Source: Rhizobium sp. BK376
GTDB lineage: Bacteria; Pseudomonadota; Alphaproteobacteria; Rhizobiales; Rhizobiaceae
Reading direction: 5' to 3'
Length of the DNA stretch: 64,000 nucleotides
Assembly (NCBI RefSeq): GCF_004341625.1
Contig: NZ_SLZG01000020.1
Location: forward strand, 1-64,000
A model generated the notes under the pieces. That model saw only the letters and a list, made by a program, of their open reading frames with translations. It searched no databases and was not told the origin of the DNA. Positions 54,052-62,925 of this stretch are shown here, in pieces. The position numbers were made by a program, and so were the translations under genes. Within the stretch, counting starts at the first letter, position 1; every line of letters starts with the position of its first letter.

Positions 54052-54664
54052 AGATGGCTCGCCATCGAAAGCCCGGTTGAACGGTCCGGTCTATCGATGC
54101 CGTACCGCTCCAGCCTGACCGCAGCGCAAGGTCTCGCAGGATTTTGAGCAATGGTCGAAATCATAGCGACGGTGATGCCGGCCCCCCATGCGATGAAACC
54201 CGAGCGCAATCCTATGCTGTCTTTGACAGCCAGCATTATCATCCGGATAAAGCGATCGATTGCGGTCATCGAAGAATTCGTTCCCATCGAATGGTCTGTG
54301 CACAGTGACGACGGGAGCAATGATTCTAAGTTTCACCTCAGATTCCATCGCCATTGTCAGAATCGCGAGCGTCGGCAACTTGTATCAATTTATGCTGGAC
54401 GCTCCATTGGCACCTGTTTGCGCCCGCGCATGAAGCTCGGTCGGGGGCAGGTCCGACGAAAGTGCGATCATCGGCGTTGCCACGCATTCCAGACAGGTGC
54501 CATTCCGAGCCAAACCGGGGTTCGACGATGCGCTGACCAACGCCATGTGGTTTTCGCTCGTCAGGCCCGGGTTTGGGGTCTCCGGCTTGATATGTTCGTT
54601 CAGGTGGTCGTCAGCGTCAGTACCTATTCGGTTCGCGGGCTGTCTAACGAAAGGTCGAAATCGC
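54052..54664. other. intergenic, no supported gene
   Basis: About 610 bases upstream of the cupredoxin gene. A minus-strand frame near 54270 (MTAIDRFIRMIMLAVKDSIG) is weakly protein-like but unsupported by a ribosome site. Confidence 0.35.
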
Positions 54665-55090
54665 ATGAGACTTTACAAAAGCGCGCTTGCCGCACTCGCA
54701 GTTATCTGCCTCGCCACTCCGTCTTTCGCTGCAACCACGATCAAGGTCACCGAGGGAGGCGAAGGTGGAGGCGCAATGACCCTGGCACTCGATCAATCAA
54801 CCGCGAAAGCAGGTGAAACCGTATTCGCCGTCCACAATGATGCAATGACCGAAAATCACGAGATGGTTCTGGTTAAGCTTAAATCGGCTGACCAGGCCAT
54901 GCCACTCAACAAGGCGAAACACCGCCTCGACGAGAAACAGTTGAAGAGCCTCGGCGAAGTCTCCGACTTGAAGCCCGGCGCGGACGGAACGCTCAAGGTC
55001 AAACTCGTTCCCGGCAACTACATGCTCTTCTGCAATATCAAAGGTCACTATGAGGCAGGCATGCACGCAAGCCTTGCCGTGACCGAGTAG
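54665..55090 (+). CDS. exported cupredoxin (plastocyanin/azurin-like)
   Basis: A 141-residue protein with a signal peptide (ALAALAVICLATPSFAA, cleavage near residue 22) and a single blue-copper fold. Likely type 1 copper ligands are His65 (in TENHEMV), Cys123, His128 and Met133 (FCNIKGHYEAGM). It is a periplasmic electron carrier or copper-binding protein; the partner is unknown. The ATG at 54665 follows GAAAGG. A hairpin follows the stop. Confidence 0.9.
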   Translation: MRLYKSALAALAVICLATPSFAATTIKVTEGGEGGGAMTLALDQSTAKAGETVFAVHNDAMTENHEMVLVKLKSADQAMPLNKAKHRLDEKQLKSLGEVSDLKPGADGTLKVKLVPGNYMLFCNIKGHYEAGMHASLAVTE

Positions 55091-55112
55091 AGATTATCTT
55101 CCATCAATTCCA

Positions 55113-55148
55113 CGCCGAACGGGGCTGAGCGTCCCGCTTCGTTCGGCG
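55113..55148 (+). terminator. possible terminator hairpin after cupredoxin gene
   Basis: CGCCGAAC (55113-55120) pairs with GTTCGGCG (55141-55148), with GGG/CCC pairing possible inside the loop. It lies 23 bases after the stop. There is no clear T-run. Confidence 0.4.
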
Positions 55149-55590
55149 CGGCCGTTCTCAACGCCGGTAAGCGGCGTTGGTCAAAGAGTGCAGAATCCTT
55201 CTCAGAACTGTTGACGGCTACTCTGAAGCGCCTGATCGCTCCGCGGAGTGATGGTACGGCACCTTACGTTCCAGACCTGCTGTGACGGCTCGCGGCAAGC
55301 AGCCGGACGACCTTGTCGCTGCAATAGGGTCCGGCATGCCGGGGGACAAGCTGATGGCGATGCCACCTTGGCAGCATGATCGCCACTTCAGGCGTGCGAT
55401 GGCGCCCATCGATCCATGCGCCATGTCCATGTCGGTTCGATTTTGATTCCGGCTCGTAAGCTGAAACTCCCATAATTGACGGGGATCATGGCGGCCGCAC
55501 CCGGACCGCCTGTATGGATGGTCCGTGACCCTGCGCCTGCAGCATTGTCCCGATAACGCATTTCATCCGAGATCCTGAAGGAGATTGCCG
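55149..55590. other. intergenic upstream of the HAD-ATPase gene
   Basis: About 440 bases with no supported gene; it includes the FixK-like box at 55476-55489. Minus-strand frames here lack ribosome sites. Confidence 0.45.
55476..55489. promoter_or_regulatory. FixK/FNR-like box TTGACGGGGATCAT
   Basis: One mismatch (final T) to TTGAY-N4-RTCAA. It predicts a transcript start near 55524 and a leader of about 67 bases before the GTG at 55591. Confidence 0.55.
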
Positions 55591-57393
55591 GTGTACTTCC
55601 TTGCCCTCGCGGTCGACTATGACGGCACGATTGCCGAGAACGGCCATGTCACACAAGAGACGCTCGAAGCACTTTCAAGGGTCCGGCAGAGCGGCCGGAA
55701 ATTGCTGTTGGTGACAGGCCGTGAGATCGTGGACCTGCAGCACGCTTGCCGCAATCTCGATGTGTTCGACGTCATCGTCGCAGAAAACGGAGCTCTGCTT
55801 TTCCATCCATCAACCGGACAGGAAGTTTCGCTGGCGCCGCCGCCGCAGCAGCAGTTTCTGAACCGGCTTTCCGAATTGGGCGTCCTGCCGATTTCTGTGG
55901 GGCGCTCGATCGTTGCCACCTGGCAACCGAATGAACACTTGGTCATGCAGGCGATCCGCGAGACAGGCCTGGAGATGCAGATCACCTTCAACAAGGGGGC
56001 GGTGATGGTGCTGCCTGCCAATGTCAACAAGGCTTCCGGATTGCGCCAGGCATTAAGGGATCTCGACATCTCCCCGCTCAACGTCGTCGCGATCGGCGAT
56101 GCCGAGAACGACCATGCCTTTCTTGCCACCTGCGGATGCTCGGCTGCCGTCGCCAACGCCGTTCCTTCGCTCAAGCGCGAAGTCGATATCGAGCTGGCAA
56201 GGGATCACGGCCTCGGCGTAAAGGACCTGATCGGCCGCCTTGTCGAGGAGGATCACAGGATCCTGCCGCTGCCGAAGCGCGGCATCCTTGCCGGTATCGA
56301 TCAGCAGGGTAACAAGGTTTATATCGCGCCGGAGGAGCTGATCCTCGTTGCGGGAAATTCCGGCTGCGGCAAATCCAGTTTCATGACGCTGCTCACCGAA
56401 CGCATGGTGGAGAAGGGCCAGGAGTTCTGCGTCATCGATCCCGAGGGCGACTATCTTCAGCTCAAGGATGCGGTGACGGTCGGCGGGGTCAGCGAACCAC
56501 CCACGACCGAGGATGCCCTGCGCCTTCTGCTGCAGGCGGATATAAACGTCGTCGTCAGCACGCTGGCGCTCAGCATCGAAGAGCGCAAGCGGCTGTTTTC
56601 CAACCTCGCGCGCAGCGTCCGGCATCTGCGGAGGAACTCGGGCAGGCCGCATTGGTTGATCATCGACGAGGCCCATCATGTGCTGCCGTTTCTGCAGGCG
56701 GAAAAGATGCCTGCGCCGACGGCGGGATTGGGTGCAATCCTGGTCACGGTCGATCTTGCAATGATCCATCCTGTCATCCTGAAGAACATATCAACGCTGA
56801 TCGCCATGGGCAGCACGGCGCCGGAGCTCATCGCGTCCTATGCCGGAGCGCTCGGCATCGAATGCCCGAAACAATTTCCACGTCTGTCAAGCGAGGAATT
56901 TGTCCTCTGGTCGCCGGCAACGGGTGCGCCGCCGTCAATCCTCAGACGGGTCTCCCCGAAACAGATCCATCATCGCCACAGGGGCAAGTATGCGACCGGC
57001 GACGTCGGCGCGGAACACAGTTTCTATTTTCGTGGCCCCAACCTCGAAACCAATCTGAGGGCGCGCAACCTTGAGGAGTTCCTGACGCTTGCAGATGAGG
57101 TAAGCGATCCGGTCTGGCAGCATCATCTGCTGGCTGGCGATTTTTCGGCATGGTTTCGCAACGTCATCAGAGATGACGCGCTCGCCGAGCAGGTGCTTGA
57201 CATTGAACGCGAACGTCCGTCGGTTCCTGCCGTCAGTCGCCGCGCAATCGCGCGGGCTGTCGAGGTTCGCTATCACATCCTCAGATCGGCAGTCAGGGAC
57301 AACCCCGATGATGAGAGCCAACTGATCCCTTCTCAGGGGCGCCCCGCAAGTCAGGTTCCGGCGACGTCGGACGTCTGTCCTCCGACCGGTTGA
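55591..57393 (+). CDS. HAD phosphatase fused to HerA/DUF87-like P-loop ATPase
   Basis: A 600-residue two-domain protein. Residues 1-215 are a Cof-type HAD hydrolase with DYDGT (9-13), TGRE (42-45) and GDAEND (169-174). From about residue 230 follows a P-loop domain like HerA/VirB4-type DUF87 ATPases: Walker A GNSGCGKSS (255-263), VIDPEGDY (281-288) and Walker B LIIDEAHH (356-363). The C-terminal 200 residues include LLAGDFSAWFRNVIRDD and a disordered tail. The GTG start at 55591 follows AAGGAG. The combination suggests nucleotide- or sugar-phosphate-linked control; the substrate is unknown. A FixK-like box lies upstream. Confidence 0.88.
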   Translation: MYFLALAVDYDGTIAENGHVTQETLEALSRVRQSGRKLLLVTGREIVDLQHACRNLDVFDVIVAENGALLFHPSTGQEVSLAPPPQQQFLNRLSELGVLPISVGRSIVATWQPNEHLVMQAIRETGLEMQITFNKGAVMVLPANVNKASGLRQALRDLDISPLNVVAIGDAENDHAFLATCGCSAAVANAVPSLKREVDIELARDHGLGVKDLIGRLVEEDHRILPLPKRGILAGIDQQGNKVYIAPEELILVAGNSGCGKSSFMTLLTERMVEKGQEFCVIDPEGDYLQLKDAVTVGGVSEPPTTEDALRLLLQADINVVVSTLALSIEERKRLFSNLARSVRHLRRNSGRPHWLIIDEAHHVLPFLQAEKMPAPTAGLGAILVTVDLAMIHPVILKNISTLIAMGSTAPELIASYAGALGIECPKQFPRLSSEEFVLWSPATGAPPSILRRVSPKQIHHRHRGKYATGDVGAEHSFYFRGPNLETNLRARNLEEFLTLADEVSDPVWQHHLLAGDFSAWFRNVIRDDALAEQVLDIERERPSVPAVSRRAIARAVEVRYHILRSAVRDNPDDESQLIPSQGRPASQVPATSDVCPPTG

Positions 57394-57592
57394 ACCGCCT
57401 GCTTTCGGGTCAAAACGATCCGGCCCATGAAGCAGCTCAGACGACGAGACCGATCGGCGCGGCGCTGTGGTTTGGCGCCGCTACTTGGGTTCTGCCGCTT
57501 AAGCCCTGCCGCCTGGGCGATTGGCGTCGAAAGCAGAAAGAGCCGGCGGCGGGTGTTGGAGCGTCTGATGGGAAATAGATCGCCGGCGATCT

Positions 57593-59440
57593 TCAACTCA
57601 CCGGCGTTGGCTGTCTGGCGGGTGCCGCCGTCGTCACCTCGCCGTCCTGGCGCTGCAGAGGCTTGAAATCCGAAGGAGTGATCGTCTCGCGCTCGAGAAG
57701 CAACTTGGCGCCGGCATGAAGATCGGTGATGCGCGCGCTCAGCAGAACCTTCGCCTTTTCATAGGCCTCATCGAGCATGCCGCGGACGGCGATATCGACT
57801 TCCCGCGCGGTGGCTTCCGAATAATCCTTCTGCCGCAATTCCGGCCGGGCGTCCCCCAGCCATTGCATGCGCTGCGGCTCAAGCACCGCCTGTCCAATCG
57901 GGCTCATGCCAAAACGGGTGACGCAATCACGCGCCACGTCGGTTGCCTTGGCAAGGTCGTCGGCGGCACCGGTCGATACTTCTCCGAAGATCACCGCCTC
58001 CGCCGCGCGGCCTGCCAGCAGCGCGACCATGCGTTCCTGCAGCTCGCCAAGCGTGATCAGGAAACGATCTTCGGTCGGGCGCTGCAGCGTATAACCGAGA
58101 GCGCCGATGGAGCGCGGGATGATCGAGACCTTCTGGACCGGGTCGGTCTTGGCAAGTGCTGCCGCCGCTAAAGCATGGCCCATCTCGTGATAGGCGACCC
58201 GTTCGCGCTCCTGCGCGTTGAGGAGGCGGCTACGCCGCTCCGAACCGGCGACGATGCGTTCGACCGCTTCCGTGAAATCCTTTATGGTGACAGTGTCGCC
58301 GTTGCGGCGCGTCGCAAAGATCGCCGCCTCGTTGACGAGATTGGCGAGGTCGGCGCCGGTGAAGCCCGGTGTAAGGCCGGCAATGTCGTCAATCTTGACG
58401 TCTGGCGCCATCACCACCTTCTTCGCGTGAACCGCGAGGATGGCGGCACGGTCCTTCCGGTCCGGTCGGTCGATCACCACCTGCCGGTCGAAACGGCCGG
58501 CCCGCAAAAGCGCGGCATCGAGGATTTCCGGGCGGTTCGTCGCCGCCAGCAGGACGATGCCCACCCGCGGATCGAAACCGTCGAGCTCGGAAAGCAGCTG
58601 GTTCAGCGTCTGCTCCTTTTCATCGCTGCCGCCATAGCCGACCAGCGGGCTGCGTGCGCGGCCAAGAGCGTCGAGCTCGTCGATGAAGATGATGCAGGGT
58701 GCGGCCTGGCTTGCCTGCTGGAAGAGGTCGCGGACGCGGGCTGCCCCGACGCCGACGAACATTTCGACGAATTCGGAACCGGAAATAGAGAAAAAGGGAA
58801 CGTTTGCCTCGCCAGCAACGGCGCGGGCGAGCAGGGTCTTGCCTGTTCCCGGCGGCCCGACGAGGAGGGTACCCTTCGGGATGCGGGCGCCAAGCCGACC
58901 ATATTTGTCCCCCTCCCTCAGGAAGGCGACGATTTCCTGCAATTCCTCCTTGGCCTCCTCGGCGCCGGCCACATCGTCGAAGGTGACGCCCGTCTTGCAC
59001 TCCAGATAGATCTTCGCCCGTGACTTGCCGATATTGATCAGGCCGCCCATTCCCTGGCGTCCCGCAAAGCCCCGGAAGAGAAAATACCAGAGGCCGAGAA
59101 ACAGCAATGTCGGCAAAACCCAGGAGAGGATCGTGGTCAGCCAGCTATTGTCTGTCCCGCCGGTAACTTCGACGCCTGCATGTTCGAAGGCGGCGGCCTC
59201 AGCGGGATCGACGCGATTGCTCACGAACAGCGTCTTGCCATTTTGCGGTTGCTTGAAGGTCCCCTCAATCATCGTTTCGGTGAGCGTAACCGATTGCACC
59301 TTTCCATCGGCCACCATCCGCATCAGCTCGGTGTAGGAGACCGGTACTACATCCCTTGAGGCAAGCCAGAGCTGGAAGAAGCCGATCAGCATCATCGCCA
59401 CGAAAAAATACCCAAGATTGAATCTGTGCTTGCGCTGCAT
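57593..59440 (-). CDS. ftsH: ATP-dependent zinc metalloprotease FtsH (accessory copy)
   Basis: A 615-residue membrane AAA+ protease with two N-terminal membrane segments (residues 10-27 and 103-123) around a periplasmic loop. Walker A GPPGTGKT is at 195-202, Walker B IIFIDELDALG near 250-260, the SRH motif ATNRPEILDAALLRAGRFDR follows, and the zinc site HEMGH is at 418-422. It degrades misfolded and selected membrane proteins. It is slightly shorter than typical housekeeping FtsH of alphaproteobacteria (about 640 residues). A FixK box 60-73 bp upstream suggests a low-oxygen-induced second FtsH. Confidence 0.96.
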   Translation of the reverse strand: MQRKHRFNLGYFFVAMMLIGFFQLWLASRDVVPVSYTELMRMVADGKVQSVTLTETMIEGTFKQPQNGKTLFVSNRVDPAEAAAFEHAGVEVTGGTDNSWLTTILSWVLPTLLFLGLWYFLFRGFAGRQGMGGLINIGKSRAKIYLECKTGVTFDDVAGAEEAKEELQEIVAFLREGDKYGRLGARIPKGTLLVGPPGTGKTLLARAVAGEANVPFFSISGSEFVEMFVGVGAARVRDLFQQASQAAPCIIFIDELDALGRARSPLVGYGGSDEKEQTLNQLLSELDGFDPRVGIVLLAATNRPEILDAALLRAGRFDRQVVIDRPDRKDRAAILAVHAKKVVMAPDVKIDDIAGLTPGFTGADLANLVNEAAIFATRRNGDTVTIKDFTEAVERIVAGSERRSRLLNAQERERVAYHEMGHALAAAALAKTDPVQKVSIIPRSIGALGYTLQRPTEDRFLITLGELQERMVALLAGRAAEAVIFGEVSTGAADDLAKATDVARDCVTRFGMSPIGQAVLEPQRMQWLGDARPELRQKDYSEATAREVDIAVRGMLDEAYEKAKVLLSARITDLHAGAKLLLERETITPSDFKPLQRQDGEVTTAAPARQPTPVS

Positions 59441-59499
59441 CTCTCTTTCCTGCCGCCAGTTTCCCTTGTCTTTCCTCCCATAGCCGCCGCACCATCTCC

Positions 59500-59513
59500 T
59501 TGACGCCGATCAA
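59500..59513. promoter_or_regulatory. FixK/FNR box TTGACGCCGATCAA
   Basis: Matches TTGAY-N4-RTCAA. Read leftward it predicts an ftsH transcript start near 59465, 25 bp before the ATG at 59440. Confidence 0.75.
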
Positions 59514-59663
59514 GTTTCAGCGCTCTTAAGCGGCCCAAGGCAAGGTTTGCAAGCCGACCGGAGCGGCCTGGATATCGCTTTCGAGATTGCTGCGGTCCAC
59601 CTCAGGTTCATGGCCGAAAAGGCAGTCTTGCGACGAAAGCCATCAGTTCAATCGGGACGCACA

Positions 59664-60000
59664 CATGGGAGCGTCACATGGAAAACTCGACCAGACTGAA
59701 GGCGATCGGCTGCTTGTCCTCGAAGACGAACCTTTCATTGCTTTGGACGTCGAGGGCGTGTTTTACCGGGCGGGAGTGGCCGACCTTCACATCGCAACGA
59801 CCTGCAGGCAAGCCGAAGCGTGGTTTCGTGACACCGCTCCGGACGTTGCCATCATCGATCCCAGGCTGAACGACGGTATTGATCAAGAACTCCGAGGGCG
59901 GCCAGCGCGGCCGTCCTCTCCCCCGCACCCCGGCGACTATCGACCTAACCGACACCTGATCGAGCAGGCGAACGTCGTCCCTTGGGGCACCCGCAAGCCA
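59664..60000 (+). pseudogene. truncated receiver-domain relic upstream of ohr
   Basis: From an ATG at 59664 the frame encodes the first half of a response-regulator receiver: RLLVLEDEPFIALDVEGVFY, then APDVAIIDPRLNDG with the phospho-acceptor Asp. It then degenerates into arginine/proline-rich residues before the expected end. The frame stays open into ohr, so a fused product is possible in principle, but ohr has its own ribosome site and start. Probably a decayed regulator gene. Confidence 0.6.
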
Positions 60001-60018
60001 ACCACACAGGAGTGCATC

Positions 60019-60447
60019 ATGGACCAGAAAATGAACTCGAAAGTCCTCTACACGGCGAAGACCCACGTCACCGGCGGCCGCGAACACGGGGTCGCCCGTA
60101 GTTCCGACGGGCGTCTCGACGTCAGACTGGGAGTGCCCGGCACGGCGCGCATCGGCACCAACCCTGAACAGCTCTTCGCGGCAGGCTGGTCGGCCTGCTT
60201 CGAGAGCGCCATCGGGCTCATCGTGCAGAAGAAGCATCTAACGCTCGGAGGCGACGTGACGATCGACGCCGAAGTCGATCTCAACCTGTCGGATGCCGAT
60301 GGCTTTTCGCTGACGGCACGCCTGAATGTCACCATTCCGGGCGTCGAGCGCGACATTGCTCAATCGCTGATCGATGAAGCGCATCAGATTTGCCCCTATT
60401 CGAAGGCGACACGCGGGAACATTGGCGTCACGACCAAGCTCGCCTGA
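60019..60447 (+). CDS. ohr: Ohr-type organic hydroperoxide reductase
   Basis: A 142-residue Ohr/OsmC-family peroxidase. The two redox cysteines are in FAAGWSACFESAIG (about residue 60) and HQICPYSKATRGN (about residue 124), both in the standard context; the conserved Arg and Glu of the active site lie in the early part. It reduces organic hydroperoxides using lipoyl or other thiols. The ATG at 60019 follows CAGGAG. The open frame extends upstream into a receiver relic but the family N-terminus (VLYTAKTHVTGGREHG) fixes this start. No OhrR gene is adjacent. Confidence 0.93.
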   Translation: MDQKMNSKVLYTAKTHVTGGREHGVARSSDGRLDVRLGVPGTARIGTNPEQLFAAGWSACFESAIGLIVQKKHLTLGGDVTIDAEVDLNLSDADGFSLTARLNVTIPGVERDIAQSLIDEAHQICPYSKATRGNIGVTTKLA

Positions 60448-60591
60448 ACATGAGCCGCCAGAAGCCACTCCGAGCGGCGAAATGCCACAAGCGCTGCATG
60501 CTATGACATCATCGGTCAAAGCTGAAGAGTTTGCCGCTCGGAAAGTACTTTCACCAAGCAGATACCTGGTCAAACGACTGGCGAGACAAGA

Positions 60592-60761
60592 TCAGCCTTT
60601 GGCCTCATTTCCGATCTTGTCTTCGCGCTGAACGGCGTCTTGCAACCGCGGTTGCTCGTGATCGATCAGACGCCTCAGGCGTTCTCGCTCGATATCATTC
60701 TGTGCCTGTTCGAGCATATCCTGAAATCGCTTGATTTTTGTTGAGCAACATATCGATCCAT
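60592..60761 (-). pseudogene. small helical protein gene with frameshift in an A-run
   Basis: An ATG at 60761 after AAGGGG starts MDRYVAQQ. After the run of five A (T5 at 60735-60739 on the plus strand) the frame must shift by one to continue KIKRFQDMLEQAQNDIERER, then LRRLIDHEQPRLQDAVQRED and a TGA at 60592. Without the shift only 28 residues are made. The joined product (about 56 residues) is a charged helical hairpin like small uncharacterised proteins of alphaproteobacteria. One A is missing, or slippage on the run restores the frame. Two overlapping FixK boxes lie upstream. Confidence 0.6.
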
Positions 60762-60803
60762 GGTCAGATCCCCTTAGAAGGAGGACATTGACCGCAGTCT
60801 AGC

Positions 60804-60823
60804 TTGATGCTGATCAAGATCAA
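60804..60823. promoter_or_regulatory. two overlapping FixK/FNR boxes
   Basis: TTGATGCTGATCAA (60804-60817) is a full match. CTGATCAAGATCAA (60810-60823) is a second, with one mismatch. The second centred site predicts a leftward transcript start near 60775, just before the ribosome site of the small gene starting at 60761. Confidence 0.7.
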
Positions 60824-60978
60824 TCATCGATACTCGCTATCTTTTGTCGCGCTCGAGACCGAGCAGGAAGGCCAAGGAAGCCAGCTTCTGAGGCATTCCC
60901 GCGCCAGACTGTCACGGCCTTGGACAAGTTCACGGCTGTGTATAAGCATCAAACACTCTGAGATCTGCCGGGAGCCAA

Positions 60979-62904
60979 TTAATCAAGCAGTTCGCGCAAG
61001 CGCACGGCGAGTTCACGCGCCGTATAGGGCTTCTTGAGCCAGCTTCCCGAGTGAGCAATTTCGCGGCCGGCAATGGTCGGCTCGGCATAGCCTGATGTAA
61101 ACAGGACCTTTATGCCGGGCATGATTGCCCGGACGGTATTGGCAAGCTCGTCGCCGGTCATGCCGCCGGGCATGACGATATCGGTGAAGAGCATGGCCAC
61201 GTCGGGATGTTCCTTCAGCCGATCCAGCGCCTCGTGGCCATTGGCGGCCTCGACAATATTGTAACCAGCATCGGCAAGGCGCGAAACGGCGACCCGGCGC
61301 ACACGCGGATCATCCTCGACGACAAGGATCTTTTCGAAGCCCCGGGGGATGCCGGGCTGTTGTTCCTCTCCATTTCCTGCCTCCGCGGCCTGGTTTCCAG
61401 TCGCCCTTTGAGCTGCCGGAAGGAAAAGGCGGACGCTCGTGCCCTGCCCGGCCTCGCTATAGAGCTGAACATGGCCGCCCGACTGCTTGGCGAAGCCATA
61501 GACCATGGAAAGACCAAGACCCGTGCCGGAACCGACCCCCTTGGTGGTGAAGAAAGGCTCGAAAGCCCGCTGCTTGACCTCTGCCGACATGCCACCGCCG
61601 GTATCCGTGACCGAAACCTGCACATAGTCGCCGGTCCGCACCTGCGGATACATTTGCGCATAGTCGATGTCGAGCTTGACGCGCGAGATCTCGATCGAAA
61701 GCTTGCCGCCACGCACCATGGCGTCCCGGGCGTTGAGAACGAGGTTGAGGAGGGCATTCTGCAGCTGCGATCCGTCGACGAGCGCCTTGTTGGCCGAGCC
61801 GGCGACGATCGTACGGAACTCGATCGCCTCCCCAAGCGTCCGCCGCAGGAGATCGGAAAAGCCAAGGACGAGTTCGCCGACATCGACGAGTTTTGGATTG
61901 AGGGGCTGGCGCCTCCCGAAGGCAAGCAGCTGGCCTGTCAGCTTGGCGCCGTCATCGGCCGCCTCCTGCGCCTCCCGCAGGAGCGGCCGCAGTTTCTCGT
62001 CCTTCAACTTGTCCTCGATCATTTCAAGATTGCCGCTGATGACGGTCAGAAGATTGTTGAAGTCGTGGGCAAGGCCCCCGGTTAACTGTCCGATCGCCTC
62101 CATCTTCTGCGACTGTCGCAGTTCCTCTTCGATCTTGTGACGGCTCGTCAGGTCGCGGATGAAACCCGTAAAGATGCGTTTGCCGTTTGCAATCGCCTCA
62201 CCGACCGAAAGCTCCATCGGAAAGATCGACCCATCCCTTCTCTGGCCGGTCACCACACGGCCGTAACCGATGATGCGTCGCTCCCCGGTCATCATGTAGC
62301 GAGAGAGGTAACCGTCATGCGCATCACGGTCGGGCTGCGGCATGAGAATCTTGACGTTGCGACCGCAGACCTGCGCGGCGGAATGGCCGAAAAGTCGTTC
62401 GGCCGCCGCACTGAAGGAGGAGATCGTGCCTGTGTCGTCGATGACGATCATCGCTTCGGAGATCGTATCGAGGATCGAGCGCAGATGCGCCTCCCTTGCC
62501 GCCAGATCGTCCTGGATTCTCTTCATGCTGGTCACATCGTTGTTAGTCTGGATGATCATCGGGTCGGGGGCGAAGGATTGTTTGACAAGGGCCCAGCGCG
62601 TCGCGATGAACAATGTGTGCCCGTCCTTGTGACGGTGCATGACCTCCCCCTCCCACGCGCCTTCACGTCGAACCGCCTCGCGGATTTCATCCAGGGGCCT
62701 TGGGAATTTCGTTTGCAAAAGCGCGTGAACGACCTCGCCGACGGCCTCCTTTCCTGACCATCCGTAGAGCGTTTCGCAACCGTAGGTCCAGCGGCTGATG
62801 ACGCCATCGAGCCCATGGACAATGACGTTGGCGCCGCCGAGCAGGCGTGTCACCTCGTCAAGCTCCGTTTCGGTCGTCAATCTGAGGCGGGATTTGTCGC
62901 TCAT
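60979..62904 (-). CDS. fixL: hybrid FixL oxygen-sensing histidine kinase
   Basis: A 641-residue cytoplasmic hybrid kinase. PAS 1 spans about 22-128. A heme-binding PAS at about 142-255 contains the FixL signature MPQPDRDAHDGYLSRYMMTG, with His196 as proximal heme ligand, and RVVTGQRRDGSIFPMELSVG. HisKA has the phospho-accepting His280 (GLAHDFNNLL), the ATPase domain has N-box NLVLNARDA and G-box GTGLGLSMVYG, and a C-terminal receiver has Asp575 (LFTDIVMPGG). Classical FixL lacks the receiver; hybrid hFixL of Rhizobium etli/leguminosarum has it. It starts 21 bases after fixK on the same strand, so both are one operon. Confidence 0.94.
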   Translation of the reverse strand: MSDKSRLRLTTETELDEVTRLLGGANVIVHGLDGVISRWTYGCETLYGWSGKEAVGEVVHALLQTKFPRPLDEIREAVRREGAWEGEVMHRHKDGHTLFIATRWALVKQSFAPDPMIIQTNNDVTSMKRIQDDLAAREAHLRSILDTISEAMIVIDDTGTISSFSAAAERLFGHSAAQVCGRNVKILMPQPDRDAHDGYLSRYMMTGERRIIGYGRVVTGQRRDGSIFPMELSVGEAIANGKRIFTGFIRDLTSRHKIEEELRQSQKMEAIGQLTGGLAHDFNNLLTVISGNLEMIEDKLKDEKLRPLLREAQEAADDGAKLTGQLLAFGRRQPLNPKLVDVGELVLGFSDLLRRTLGEAIEFRTIVAGSANKALVDGSQLQNALLNLVLNARDAMVRGGKLSIEISRVKLDIDYAQMYPQVRTGDYVQVSVTDTGGGMSAEVKQRAFEPFFTTKGVGSGTGLGLSMVYGFAKQSGGHVQLYSEAGQGTSVRLFLPAAQRATGNQAAEAGNGEEQQPGIPRGFEKILVVEDDPRVRRVAVSRLADAGYNIVEAANGHEALDRLKEHPDVAMLFTDIVMPGGMTGDELANTVRAIMPGIKVLFTSGYAEPTIAGREIAHSGSWLKKPYTARELAVRLRELLD

Positions 62905-62925
62905 TGGTCTTTCATCACTTCGGGC

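Noticed and set aside
53973..54320. Minus-strand frame with a weak hydrophobic stretch
   Set aside because: No ribosome site, and it overlaps a more protein-like plus-strand frame at 53827-54051.
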